Assembly: GCA_020024285.1 (NCBI GenBank)
Contig: JAHHTZ010000011.1
Coordinates: 1 to 47,578, forward strand
Direction: 5' to 3'
Length of the DNA stretch: 47,578 bases
Source of the DNA: Oscillospiraceae bacterium
GTDB taxonomy: Bacteria; Bacillota; Clostridia; Oscillospirales; Ruminococcaceae
Made by a program: the position numbers and the translations under genes. Under the pieces are notes generated by a model. That model did no database searches. It was not told the DNA's origin and worked only from the letters and a program-made list of their open reading frames with translations. Within the stretch, counting starts at the first letter, position 1. Every line of letters begins with the position of its first letter. Shown piece by piece: positions 1 through 7,610 of this stretch.

Positions 1-1193
1 AGGTGGATTCTGAACGGCGGTTTTATGTGGATAAGGATGAAGCAAAGATCGTCCGGGAGATTTTTGAACAGTATGCCAGTGGTAAAACTGTGACAGAGAT
101 TATCCAAGCTCTCAACGCCAGATAGATTAAAACCTCCCAAGGAAAAGAGTTTAACAAAAACAGCCTGCACCGCCTGCTGCGGAACCGCCGGTATATCGGC
201 TACTACATCTACAAAGGGGTGGAAACCCCTAATGGGATGCCCAGAATTTTGGAGGACGAGCTTTTTGAACGGGTGCAGCACATCCTGGACCGCAACAAAA
301 AAGCCCCTGCCCGTTCCAGAGGCAAAGAAGAATATCTGTTGACCACAAAACTCTTTTGTGGCTATTGCCGGGAAATGATGACCGGCTATGGCGGAACCGG
401 GAAATCCGGCAAGGCTTATCACTATTATGCCTGTAATAACTTCAAACGGCGCAAGTGCAAAAAGAAAGTCGTCCGCAAGGAAAAAATTGAGGATAGGGTT
501 GTGTTGGAATGCCGCAAACTGCTGACTGACAGCAACATTGAGCGGATCGCCGCTTCGGTATCGGCTGCCTGTGAAACGGATCGGGATACGACTTCCATCA
601 AACGCATCAAGGCTGCGATCCAAGAGGCGGACAACGCCATTGAAAATCTCTGGAAAGCGCTGGAGATGGGGCAGGCTGCTGATATGATTACCGAACGAAT
701 TGAAAAGCGGCAGCGGGAAAAAGAGGAACTGCAAGCACAGCTGGCAATCGAGATGGGCAAACAGGTAACACTAAGTGCGCCCCAAATTAGGGCGTACCTC
801 AATGCGCTGAAACGCGGAAACCTTAACGATGAAAATACAAAGCGGGGTATCATCAATATTTTCCTCAAGGCAGTTTACCTGTACGATGACCGCTTTACCC
901 TAATCTTGAACGGCAGCGATAAGCCTATCACCATCGATGACGCCCTTTTGGAGGAAATTGAGGATGGCTTGGACGGTGGCATGACCGAACATAATGCGTG
1001 TTCGCCCTTGGTTGCGGACGCTCCACCAAATAGTCTGTACGTCTATAGCATCAGGGCGTACAGACTTTTTTGTTTCCTAAAAATTGTACTTAATATTTTC
1101 AGAAATACACGCAGTGGAAACAATGCATTTTTGTCTGCATGTGGTGCGCAGCCCAAAAACTTTGTACAGAAAAAGAAATGGGTTGACAAATAA
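1..1193 (+). pseudogene. Large serine recombinase, 3' part, interrupted by an in-frame stop
   Basis: The frame starting at base 3 reads through the middle of a large serine recombinase (resolvase, recombinase and zinc-ribbon type), the integrase of Tn4451-like and other integrative elements. A TAG at 123-125 interrupts it between LNAR and IKTSQGKEF, where these proteins normally read straight through. After the stop the same frame continues with the recombinase-domain signature NSLHRLLRNRRYIGYYI, then a zinc-ribbon region with CGYC (about 357-370) and a later Cys pair, then a coiled coil. The 5' part lies outside the window. A hairpin-plus-T-run sits inside the last 160 bases of the open frame, so the final ~60 codons are probably read-through into flanking DNA. 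Either the gene is dead, or a downstream start makes a catalytically useless fragment, since the serine domain would be missing. It marks the edge of an old integrated element. Confidence 0.85.
1032..1072 (+). terminator. Intrinsic terminator at end of recombinase remnant
   Basis: A 10-bp perfect stem (1032-1041 with 1057-1066) with a 15-base loop is followed by a run of T. It lies inside the nominal recombinase frame, which suggests the functional element ended here. Confidence 0.75.
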
Positions 1194-1211
1194 GCAGTTT
1201 AATGTTACCAT
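1183..1211 (+). promoter_or_regulatory. Promoter of the mntP leader
   Basis: TTGACA (1183-1188), 17-base spacer, TACCAT (1206-1211). It sits about 50 bases before the riboswitch aptamer and is the only good sigma-A-like promoter between the recombinase remnant and mntP. Confidence 0.65.
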
Positions 1212-1267
1212 TATGTAAACCTGTTTGGCGCAACGAACTTGACACTGCGCTGGATTGGGGACAAGTG

Positions 1268-1385
1268 AATATGATGATGAGGGAGTAGCAAGCGCATTGT
1301 CGTAACAAGTCAACATACTGGTTGAAAGACCTGGCTTGTTTTAAATTGCGAGACTCATGTATAACCGAAAGGGTATGCATGTGGT
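1268..1385 (+). ncRNA. yybP-ykoY manganese riboswitch aptamer
   Basis: The hallmarks of the yybP-ykoY class are visible: a GGGAGTAGC element (1281-1289) in the 5' arm, GTCAACATACTGG in the middle, and the 3' element GCGAGACT (1348-1355) closing the basal helix with ATGAGG / CTCATG. A second hairpin capped by a GAAA loop follows (about 1357-1380). This RNA class senses Mn2+ and typically turns on manganese exporters. The gene directly downstream is mntP, which fits. The expression platform is the terminator at 1404-1440. Confidence 0.9.
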
Positions 1386-1403
1386 GTTATTCTGTCTAAA
1401 TTC

Positions 1404-1440
1404 ATCCGGATACAGCTTTTGGTTGTATCCGGATTTTTTT
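1404..1440 (+). terminator. Riboswitch-controlled terminator before mntP
   Basis: Perfect 11-bp stem (1404-1414 with 1424-1434) followed by seven T. It ends 13 bases before the mntP start, so it must be prevented for mntP to be expressed. By analogy with the class, Mn2+ binding should favour read-through. Confidence 0.85.
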
Positions 1441-1453
1441 ATTGAGGGGTGCA

Positions 1454-2038
1454 ATGGACATGAGTTTGCTATTTTTATTCAACAGTTTTTCTTTGGGAGT
1501 CGGGCTTGCTATGGATGCCTTTTCCATATCGCTGATAAACGGCATGAATGAGCCGGGGATGTCACGATGGAAGGCGATTCGCATTGCCGGAGTCTACGGA
1601 TTCTTTCAGGCGCTTATGCCGATGCTTGGCTGGCTATGTACACATACAATCATTCGTTTGTTCACTGCATTTCAGGTATGTATTCCATGGATCTCACTTA
1701 TCCTTTTGGTTCTGATTGGCAAAAACATGATTTGGGACGGCAGATCGAGATCCGATGCTCATGGGTCGACCCGAAGACTGACCCCGAAGGTCCTTTTTCT
1801 GCAAGGAGTGGCTACGTCCATTGATGCGCTCTCCATAGGTTTCGTGATTGCCAGCTACGAATTTTGGATGGCGATAGTCTGTTCTTTGATTATTGCAGCA
1901 GTGACCCTGTTCCTCTGTGTGATCGGTGTGGAGCTGGGGAAAAAAGGGGGAGAGAAGCTGGCGGGCAAGGCATCGTTCTGGGGTGGGATCATTCTGATCA
2001 TGAGTGGAATCGAAATCTGGATAACCCACTTTTCCTAA
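1454..2038 (+). CDS. mntP: Manganese efflux pump MntP
   Basis: A 194-residue protein with six hydrophobic segments arranged as two repeats. Each repeat carries the conserved acidic residue of the family: GLAMDAFSISL near the N-terminus and TSIDALSIGF in the second half. MntP exports Mn2+ across the cytoplasmic membrane to prevent manganese toxicity. The manganese riboswitch and terminator immediately upstream give independent support. The start is chosen at ATG 1454 after GAGGGG; a second ATG six bases on (1460) has better spacing to that site and is equally possible. The length is normal for the family. It is followed by unrelated transport genes with their own promoter, so it is probably monocistronic. 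Confidence 0.93.
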   Translation: MDMSLLFLFNSFSLGVGLAMDAFSISLINGMNEPGMSRWKAIRIAGVYGFFQALMPMLGWLCTHTIIRLFTAFQVCIPWISLILLVLIGKNMIWDGRSRSDAHGSTRRLTPKVLFLQGVATSIDALSIGFVIASYEFWMAIVCSLIIAAVTLFLCVIGVELGKKGGEKLAGKASFWGGIILIMSGIEIWITHFS

Positions 2039-2161
2039 ACCGGATCCTGTCCGGAAAAAAGACCGGCGGAGAAACGAGGAAGTGAATCTAAAAATTCCAA
2101 AATCATACAAAAAATCTTCCAAAAAAGTTATAAAAAATTACAGAGATATTATATAAAATTG

Positions 2162-2189
2162 TTGACAAATTGTATTTTTTTGGTATACT
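2162..2189 (+). promoter_or_regulatory. Promoter of the Opp/Nik-MATE operon
   Basis: TTGACA (2162-2167), 16-base T-rich spacer, TATACT (2184-2189). The predicted start near 2196 leaves a leader of about 140 bases before the first permease. Confidence 0.8.
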
Positions 2190-2195
2190 GAAACA

Positions 2196-2334
2196 CGGGT
2201 TAGCGCGAGCTAATATATTGAAGCTGTGAGAATCTCACACGGATATGAATTTAAGAATGAGTGGAGCGAAAGCTCTGTAATAAAACGGGTGCTGTGTTTT
2301 AGCATCCGTATCATGGTCAGGGAGACAGTAAAGA
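2196..2334 (+). promoter_or_regulatory. Structured 5' leader of the transporter operon
   Basis: Four hairpins follow one another: TTAGC-GCGA-GCTAA (about 2200-2213), TGTGAGA-A-TCTCACA (2225-2239), GAGC-GAAA-GCTC (about 2264-2275), and a 9-bp stem around 2286-2310. Two have GNRA-type loops. The 2225-2239 element is also a perfect 15-base DNA palindrome, so it could be a protein operator. No T-run follows, so any control would act on translation or through a protein. I do not recognise a known riboswitch class. Confidence 0.5.
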
Positions 2335-3273
2335 ATGAACAAAAGAGAAATCGGGAAAAGGCTGATTCAGATGGTCGTCGTTTTATTCGGCGTCAGCTTT
2401 ATAACATTTTTGCTGACGTATTTGGCGCCAAGTGATCCAGCCACCGCAATGTATGAGGCGATCGGGGTTGTTCCGACAGAAGAGATGATTGCCAATGCCC
2501 GCCGTGCAATGGGGCTGGACAAACCATTTCTGATGCAATATTGGATCTGGCTTAGCAATTGTCTCAGCGGAAATTTTGGAATGTCCTTTTCGAAGAACCA
2601 AGCCGTATTGAATGTGCTGGTCAGCAGATTGTGGCCAACGATCCGGCTGGCATTGTTGTCCATAGTTTTGATGCTGGCAGTTTCGCTGCCTGCCGGAATA
2701 TATTCTGCGGTCCATCAGAACAGGCTATCGGATTATATCGTCCGGGGATTTTCCTTTGTGGGGACCTCAATGCCGGAGTTTTGGGCGGCATTGCTGCTGA
2801 TGTACATTTTTGCCATGAAGCTCAATCTGCTGCCGGTGGTATCCAGCGGCGCAGGATGGCAGAAAATGATCCTGCCGTCCATCACGCTGGCTATTACTAT
2901 GGCTTCCAAATACACACGTCAGGTGAGAACTGCGGTGTTAGAGGAGCTGAATCAGGACTATGTGACAGGAGCCAGAGCGAGAGGTCTGACCGAACGGCAG
3001 GTTCTGTGGAAGCATGTGCTGCCCAATGCCATGCTGCCTCTTATCACCATGCTTGGTATTTCTCTGGGGTATCTGTTGGGTGGTACTGCTGTGGTGGAAA
3101 TCATCTTTTCGTATCCCGGTATTGGTAATTTGGTGATGACCGCCGCAGACGCGCGCGATTATCCTCTGATTCAAGGACTTGTGCTTTGGATCGCTACAAT
3201 TTATATGATCTTAAACCTGATCGTCGATTTGTCCTATTACGTGATTGATCCAAGAATCCGAAAGCGGGGGTGA
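2335..3273 (+). CDS. ABC transporter permease, peptide/nickel (DppB/NikB) type
   Basis: A 312-residue inner-membrane permease with the usual N-terminal helix, a periplasmic loop containing GLDKPFLMQYWIW, five further helices, and the cytoplasmic coupling motif GARARGLTERQVLWKHVLPN that contacts the ATPase. It is the first gene of a five-gene importer of the peptide/nickel/opine family plus a MATE exporter. The stop overlaps the region of the next start. The substrate cannot be read from the sequence: dipeptides, oligopeptides, nickel and metal-opine complexes are all carried by this family. Confidence 0.9.
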   Translation: MNKREIGKRLIQMVVVLFGVSFITFLLTYLAPSDPATAMYEAIGVVPTEEMIANARRAMGLDKPFLMQYWIWLSNCLSGNFGMSFSKNQAVLNVLVSRLWPTIRLALLSIVLMLAVSLPAGIYSAVHQNRLSDYIVRGFSFVGTSMPEFWAALLLMYIFAMKLNLLPVVSSGAGWQKMILPSITLAITMASKYTRQVRTAVLEELNQDYVTGARARGLTERQVLWKHVLPNAMLPLITMLGISLGYLLGGTAVVEIIFSYPGIGNLVMTAADARDYPLIQGLVLWIATIYMILNLIVDLSYYVIDPRIRKRG

Positions 3274-3278
3274 CGAAG

Positions 3279-4091
3279 ATGGATTTCATAAGAAAACACA
3301 GGAGCTTCTGCATATTTTCGGGCTTGGTTCTTGTTATTATCGCGATCTGCATCCTGACACCCTGGATCGCTCCCTATGGGCCATGTCAGGGAATGCTGGC
3401 AGATGCCTTTCAGCCGCCCAGCGCGGAACACATCTGCGGTACAGACGCTTTGGGCAGAGACTTGTTCTCACGCATACTCTATGGAGGCAGAACTTCCGTA
3501 TCCAGTGCCATTTTGCTGGTGGGGATCATCATGTGTTTGGGAACGGCTCTGGGCGTGCTGGCGGGCTTCTTCGGAGGCGTGACAGATATGATCATCATGC
3601 GGATTTCTGACATGATGATTTCCTTTCCCAATCTGATTTTAGCCATTGCTATTGCGGGCATTTTGGGACCGAGCCTGTCCAATGCCATGATCGCTATCAT
3701 AGTGGTCAGCTGGACTAAATATGCCCGACTTTCCAGAAGCCTGGTGATGAAAATCCGCAGCAAGGAGTATGTAGAGGCTGCTAAAAGTGTAGGCTGTAAA
3801 AACGGGCGCTTGCTGGGACGTTATATGCTGAGCAATGCCCTGCCCACTATGGTCATCACAGCCGGAACCGATATTGGAACTGTTATGTTAGCTTTGGCTT
3901 CCCTGTCCTTTTTGGGCTTTGGCATTCAGCCTCCTGCACCGGAGTGGGGCAATATGCTCAGTGAGGGCAGAAGGTATTTTCTCTCCGCACCTTGGCTGCT
4001 GCTCTTCCCCGGCATTGCATTGCTGATTGTTGTTGTCGTATTCAATCTGTTGGGAGATTCCCTAAGAGATGTTCTGGACCCTCAACAGTGA
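3279..4091 (+). CDS. ABC transporter permease, peptide/nickel (DppC/NikC) type
   Basis: A 270-residue second permease, partner of the upstream one. It has the N-terminal helix, the HICGTDALGRDLFSRILYG motif typical of DppC/NikC proteins and the coupling loop AAKSVGCKNGRLLGRYMLSN. The start is taken as ATG 3279, seven bases after GGGGGTG; a GTG at 3270 overlapping the upstream stop is an alternative. A 46-base gap separates it from the binding-protein gene, so the two permeases precede the binding protein, whereas opp and nik operons usually begin with it. Confidence 0.9.
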   Translation: MDFIRKHRSFCIFSGLVLVIIAICILTPWIAPYGPCQGMLADAFQPPSAEHICGTDALGRDLFSRILYGGRTSVSSAILLVGIIMCLGTALGVLAGFFGGVTDMIIMRISDMMISFPNLILAIAIAGILGPSLSNAMIAIIVVSWTKYARLSRSLVMKIRSKEYVEAAKSVGCKNGRLLGRYMLSNALPTMVITAGTDIGTVMLALASLSFLGFGIQPPAPEWGNMLSEGRRYFLSAPWLLLFPGIALLIVVVVFNLLGDSLRDVLDPQQ

Positions 4092-4137
4092 ATAACTATA
4101 TTCATTAAATATCCTATATTGTTAAGGAGATGTATCA

Positions 4138-5757
4138 ATGAGAAAAAAGAGAATCCTTTCCTTCCTTCTGGCTGGCGCCATGGCTCTTGGCGCACTGACC
4201 GGCTGCGGGAGCGAGCCTCAGCAGTCTGAGACCTCTGCTCCACAGTCTGGGACCTCTGCTCCGCAGGAAAATGCTGCTAAAAAAACGCAGCTGAATGTTG
4301 CCAGTGAAATGCTGTCCGACACCCTGGACCCCGCAGTCGGTTGGGACAGTTGGTTTATTGTCCGCTTCGGTGCCGGTGAGACCCTTGTAAAGTTCGGCGA
4401 TGATTTTTCTTATCAGCCCTGGCTGGCAGAGAGCTGGTCTGTTGCTGAGGACGAGCTGACCTGGACCTTCAAGCTCCGGGAGGATGTGAAGTTCTCTAAT
4501 GGTGTCCCCATGACGGCTACCAAGGTCAAGGAGTCGATCGAGCGCCTTTATGCCATGGAAGATCCTGCAAACGGCGGTACCGGTAATCCCCAGGGCTACT
4601 GCACCTATAGTTCTATTTCTGCTGATGACGAGGCTCATACTCTGACGATCGTCACAGAAGCTCCTACCCCTGACCTGCCGGGTTGCTTTGCCTATCCTTG
4701 GACTATGATCATCGATGTAGAGGGTTCCAAGGATCGCAACATAAAGCTGGAAGGTCCTATCTGCACAGGTCCCTATGCCTACGATTCTTATACCCAGGAC
4801 CACAACATCCAGCTGATCCGAAATGAGTATTACTGGGATGGAGACGTGCCTTTTGAAACAGTGAACGTGATGAAGGTCCCTGAGGCAACCATGCGCACCA
4901 TGGCTCTGCAGGACGGTTCTGCCGATATGGCATTGTCGCTGACTGCCACCGACCGTGCTATGCTGGAGGGCAGCGGTGGATACAATATCAGCGTTGTGGC
5001 TGGTCCTCGTGTTGGATATGCTCTGTGCAACCAGAAAGGCGTTTTGGCAAACGACACATTGCGAAAGGCTGTTATGATGGCAATCGATGGTCAGACGATT
5101 GCTGATGTCACCACCGGCGGCTCCTATACTTATGGCTATGCGGTGCTGGCTTCGAGCCAGGACTATGGCTACGATACCCTGACCTATGACTATAGCTATG
5201 ATCCTGATGCGGCTGCGGCGATGCTGGATGAGGCTGGCATTGTGGATACTGACGGCGATGGTATCCGCGAACTGGACGGCAAAAATATTGTACTGAACTA
5301 CCAGTGCATGCCCAACCGTCAGATGGATTTGATCTCTCAGGCTCAGGCTGCACAGCTTGAGGAACTGGGCATTCATGTGGAGCTGACCATGAGCAAGGAT
5401 ATGACGGACTCCCTGACCAGCAATCTCTTTGATCTTTTCGGAAGTGGTGAGATGACCACACCTACTGGCGACCCTGCCAAGTATCTCAAGCACTGGTATT
5501 CCAAATCCCCAGAGAATTACAGCAACTACAAGAACGAGGAATACGACATGGTGTATGAGCAGCTGCTGGAAGAGTTTGATATTGCAGCCCGTAAGGAACT
5601 GATTATCCAACTGCAGCAGATTCTGTTGGATGACGCTGCTACCTTGGTCTACGGCTACTACAACTTTAACATGTGCTCCACCAACGCCATCACTGGTGCA
5701 TATAATCCCTCCTGCGACTTCTATTGGGTTACACCTGATGTGAAGCCTGCTGCGTAA
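4138..5757 (+). CDS. Extracellular solute-binding lipoprotein, SBP family 5
   Basis: A 539-residue exported lipoprotein. The signal peptide ends in ALTGC, the lipobox, with Cys about residue 22 as lipid anchor. A short linker with a duplicated TSAPQ repeat follows. The family-5 signature is clear: LVKFGDDFSYQPWLAESW, then WTFKLREDVKFSNGVPM, and YDPDAAAAMLDEAG in the second lobe. The protein captures the substrate outside the membrane for the two permeases. A clean AAGGAG site precedes ATG 4138. The overall pattern is as close to NikA as to DppA, and I cannot decide the ligand. Confidence 0.92.
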   Translation: MRKKRILSFLLAGAMALGALTGCGSEPQQSETSAPQSGTSAPQENAAKKTQLNVASEMLSDTLDPAVGWDSWFIVRFGAGETLVKFGDDFSYQPWLAESWSVAEDELTWTFKLREDVKFSNGVPMTATKVKESIERLYAMEDPANGGTGNPQGYCTYSSISADDEAHTLTIVTEAPTPDLPGCFAYPWTMIIDVEGSKDRNIKLEGPICTGPYAYDSYTQDHNIQLIRNEYYWDGDVPFETVNVMKVPEATMRTMALQDGSADMALSLTATDRAMLEGSGGYNISVVAGPRVGYALCNQKGVLANDTLRKAVMMAIDGQTIADVTTGGSYTYGYAVLASSQDYGYDTLTYDYSYDPDAAAAMLDEAGIVDTDGDGIRELDGKNIVLNYQCMPNRQMDLISQAQAAQLEELGIHVELTMSKDMTDSLTSNLFDLFGSGEMTTPTGDPAKYLKHWYSKSPENYSNYKNEEYDMVYEQLLEEFDIAARKELIIQLQQILLDDAATLVYGYYNFNMCSTNAITGAYNPSCDFYWVTPDVKPAA

Positions 5758-5772
5758 GAAAATACGAAAAAG

Positions 5773-5811
5773 GACTGCACCTGAAAGGGTTTCCCCCTTC
5801 CGGGTGCAGTC
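5773..5811 (+). promoter_or_regulatory. Intercistronic stem-loop after the binding-protein gene
   Basis: A 9-bp outer stem (5773-5781 with 5803-5811) and an inner GAAAGGG/CCCTTC-type stem form a long hairpin without a T-run. It probably protects the upstream mRNA from 3' decay or causes partial termination, giving more binding protein than ATPase. Confidence 0.65.
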
Positions 5812-5845
5812 TCTGTCAGTGAACAGGAAGAAAGGCGGAACGATC

Positions 5846-6628
5846 ATGGTGAAGGTAGAGCACCTGTCGGTCGAATATGAACATCAGCTCGTTGTACAGG
5901 ATGTATCCTTCTCGATTGCTCCGGGCGAAATCGTAAGTCTGGTAGGCGAGAGCGGCAGTGGCAAGACCACAGTGCTGCGGGCTGTTTTTGGATTGCTTCC
6001 TCAGGCAGCTCAGATCACGGGCGGGCAGATCAAGCTGGACGGCAGACCGCTCGAAAATCTGAAGGCCGGGGAGTGGCTGAAATTGCGGGGCAGTGAGTTT
6101 TCGATGATTTTTCAGGATTCGGGAGCAATGCTCAATCCCATTCGAAAAATCGGATCGCAGTTTGTGGAATATCTAAGACAGCATCAGACCATGACGAAAA
6201 AGGAGGCCATGGAAAAGGCACGTCAGTTGTTAGAGTCAGTTCGTCTGGCAGATGCAGATAGGATTCTTGTCAGCTATCCCTTTCAGCTCAGCGGTGGAAT
6301 GCGGCAGAGAGTCGGCATTGCTATGGCATTGGCATTTCGGCCGCGGCTGCTGCTGGCAGATGAGCCTACATCTGCTCTGGATGTTACCACCCAGGCGCAG
6401 ATCGTGCAGCAGATGATGGATATGCGGGAGAATCTTGGTATGTCGATTTTGCTGGTCACACACAATTTAGGCGTTGCGGCCTATATGTCTGACCATATCC
6501 TGGTTATGCGGGACGGTCGGATTGTGGAAGAGGGCAGCAGAGAAAAAATCTTGAAGAATCCAGAAAATGAATATACAAAAGAACTGCTAAAGGCGGTTCC
6601 TGTTTTGGGTGGAGAACGTTATGTCTAA
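5846..6628 (+). CDS. ABC transporter ATPase, DppD/NikD type
   Basis: A 260-residue ATP-binding subunit. Walker A is GESGSGKTT, the Q-loop is IFQDSGAMLNP, the signature is LSGGMRQR and Walker B is LLLADEPTSALD, followed by the H-loop VTHN. All catalytic residues are present. It pairs with the next ATPase to drive uptake through the two permeases. The start at ATG 5846 gives a normal N-terminus (MVKVEHLSVEY). It overlaps the next gene by eight bases. It is shorter than many DppD proteins because it lacks the Cys-containing C-terminal extension, which is present in its partner. Confidence 0.92.
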   Translation: MVKVEHLSVEYEHQLVVQDVSFSIAPGEIVSLVGESGSGKTTVLRAVFGLLPQAAQITGGQIKLDGRPLENLKAGEWLKLRGSEFSMIFQDSGAMLNPIRKIGSQFVEYLRQHQTMTKKEAMEKARQLLESVRLADADRILVSYPFQLSGGMRQRVGIAMALAFRPRLLLADEPTSALDVTTQAQIVQQMMDMRENLGMSILLVTHNLGVAAYMSDHILVMRDGRIVEEGSREKILKNPENEYTKELLKAVPVLGGERYV

Positions 6629-7598
6629 GTATTCTGTGGCAGAGCGCACACCGATCCTGTCTGCTCGTCATATTTCCAAGCTGTTTTATGACAGTGGTAA
6701 GACGCCGCTTGCTGCCAATCAAAATATATCGCTTGACCTGTATCCTGGGGAAACTCTGGGAATTGTCGGAGAAAGTGGCTGCGGAAAAAGCACTTTGATC
6801 CGTATGCTGGCGCGGTTAATGGAACCAACCTCCGGAGAGATTCTTTTCCGGGGAGAGGATATCTCTAACTTAAAAGGAGAAGCACTGCGGCAGAGCCGCC
6901 GACACATCCAGATGGTTTTTCAGGACCCTGCCACCGCTTTTCATCCCAAAATGAGGGTGCAGGAAATTTTAACGGAGCCTTTGACTAATTATGGGCTGAT
7001 CCGCCCTAAGGAGAAGGAGGCAAAGGCAAGAGAGCTGTTGCGCATGGTGGACCTGCCCGAGGAATTCGTATCCAGATTGGCTCGCAGCATGAGCGGGGGT
7101 CAGCGTCAGCGGCTGGGAATCGCCAGAGCCTTGGCGTTGGAGCCGGAGGTGCTGCTGTGCGATGAAGCCACCTCTGCTCTGGATGTATCTGTCCAGAGAA
7201 CAGTGGTGCAGTTGTTGGTGAAATTGCAGCGAGAACGAGAGCTCGCTATGGCATTTATCTGCCATGATGTGGCCTTGGTTTGTTCCCTGGCTCATCGGGT
7301 TGCGGTCATGTATCTGGGCCGACTGGTGGAGCTTGGTCCCAGTACCTTTATTGAAGGGGACCTGGTGCATCCATATACAGCGCTTCTGAAGTCCTCCATC
7401 TTTTCACCTAACATGGATTTTACCAAGCCGATCCCTCTTGAACAGGGAGAGGCAGGTGCACCCGCAGATCGGTCCGGAGGCTGCCCTTTTGCAGGGCGCT
7501 GCCCCCATTGCACCAAGCTCTGTGTGGACAAGGAACCGGAATTACATCAAGTGGAGGAGAATCATTGGATTGCCTGCCACTTGTACAATAATATTTGA
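6621..7598 (+). CDS. ABC transporter ATPase, DppF/NikE type
   Basis: A 325-residue ATP-binding subunit with Walker A GESGCGKST, signature MSGGQRQR, Walker B LLCDEATSALD and H-loop ICHD. After about residue 255 it carries the oligopeptide/dipeptide C-terminal domain with CPFAGRCPHCTKLC, the Cys-rich motif of this subfamily. The start at ATG 6621 is preceded by GGAG and overlaps the previous gene by eight bases, which suggests translational coupling. It ends 12 bases before the MATE gene. Confidence 0.92.
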   Translation: MSKYSVAERTPILSARHISKLFYDSGKTPLAANQNISLDLYPGETLGIVGESGCGKSTLIRMLARLMEPTSGEILFRGEDISNLKGEALRQSRRHIQMVFQDPATAFHPKMRVQEILTEPLTNYGLIRPKEKEAKARELLRMVDLPEEFVSRLARSMSGGQRQRLGIARALALEPEVLLCDEATSALDVSVQRTVVQLLVKLQRERELAMAFICHDVALVCSLAHRVAVMYLGRLVELGPSTFIEGDLVHPYTALLKSSIFSPNMDFTKPIPLEQGEAGAPADRSGGCPFAGRCPHCTKLCVDKEPELHQVEENHWIACHLYNNI

Positions 7599-7610
7599 AA
7601 GGACGATGTC

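Noticed and set aside
2040..2054. Small dyad CCGGA/TCCGG after mntP as a terminator
   Set aside because: Only five base pairs and followed by A, not T; it would serve only the opposite strand, where there is no gene.
2196..2334. The transporter leader as a NiCo, cobalamin or c-di-GMP riboswitch
   Set aside because: None of the conserved core sequences of those classes that I know is present.
4135..5847. Open frame of 570 codons on the minus strand, opposite the solute-binding lipoprotein
   Set aside because: The plus-strand gene has a signal peptide, family-5 motifs and a ribosome site; the opposite frame has none and is explained by codon bias.
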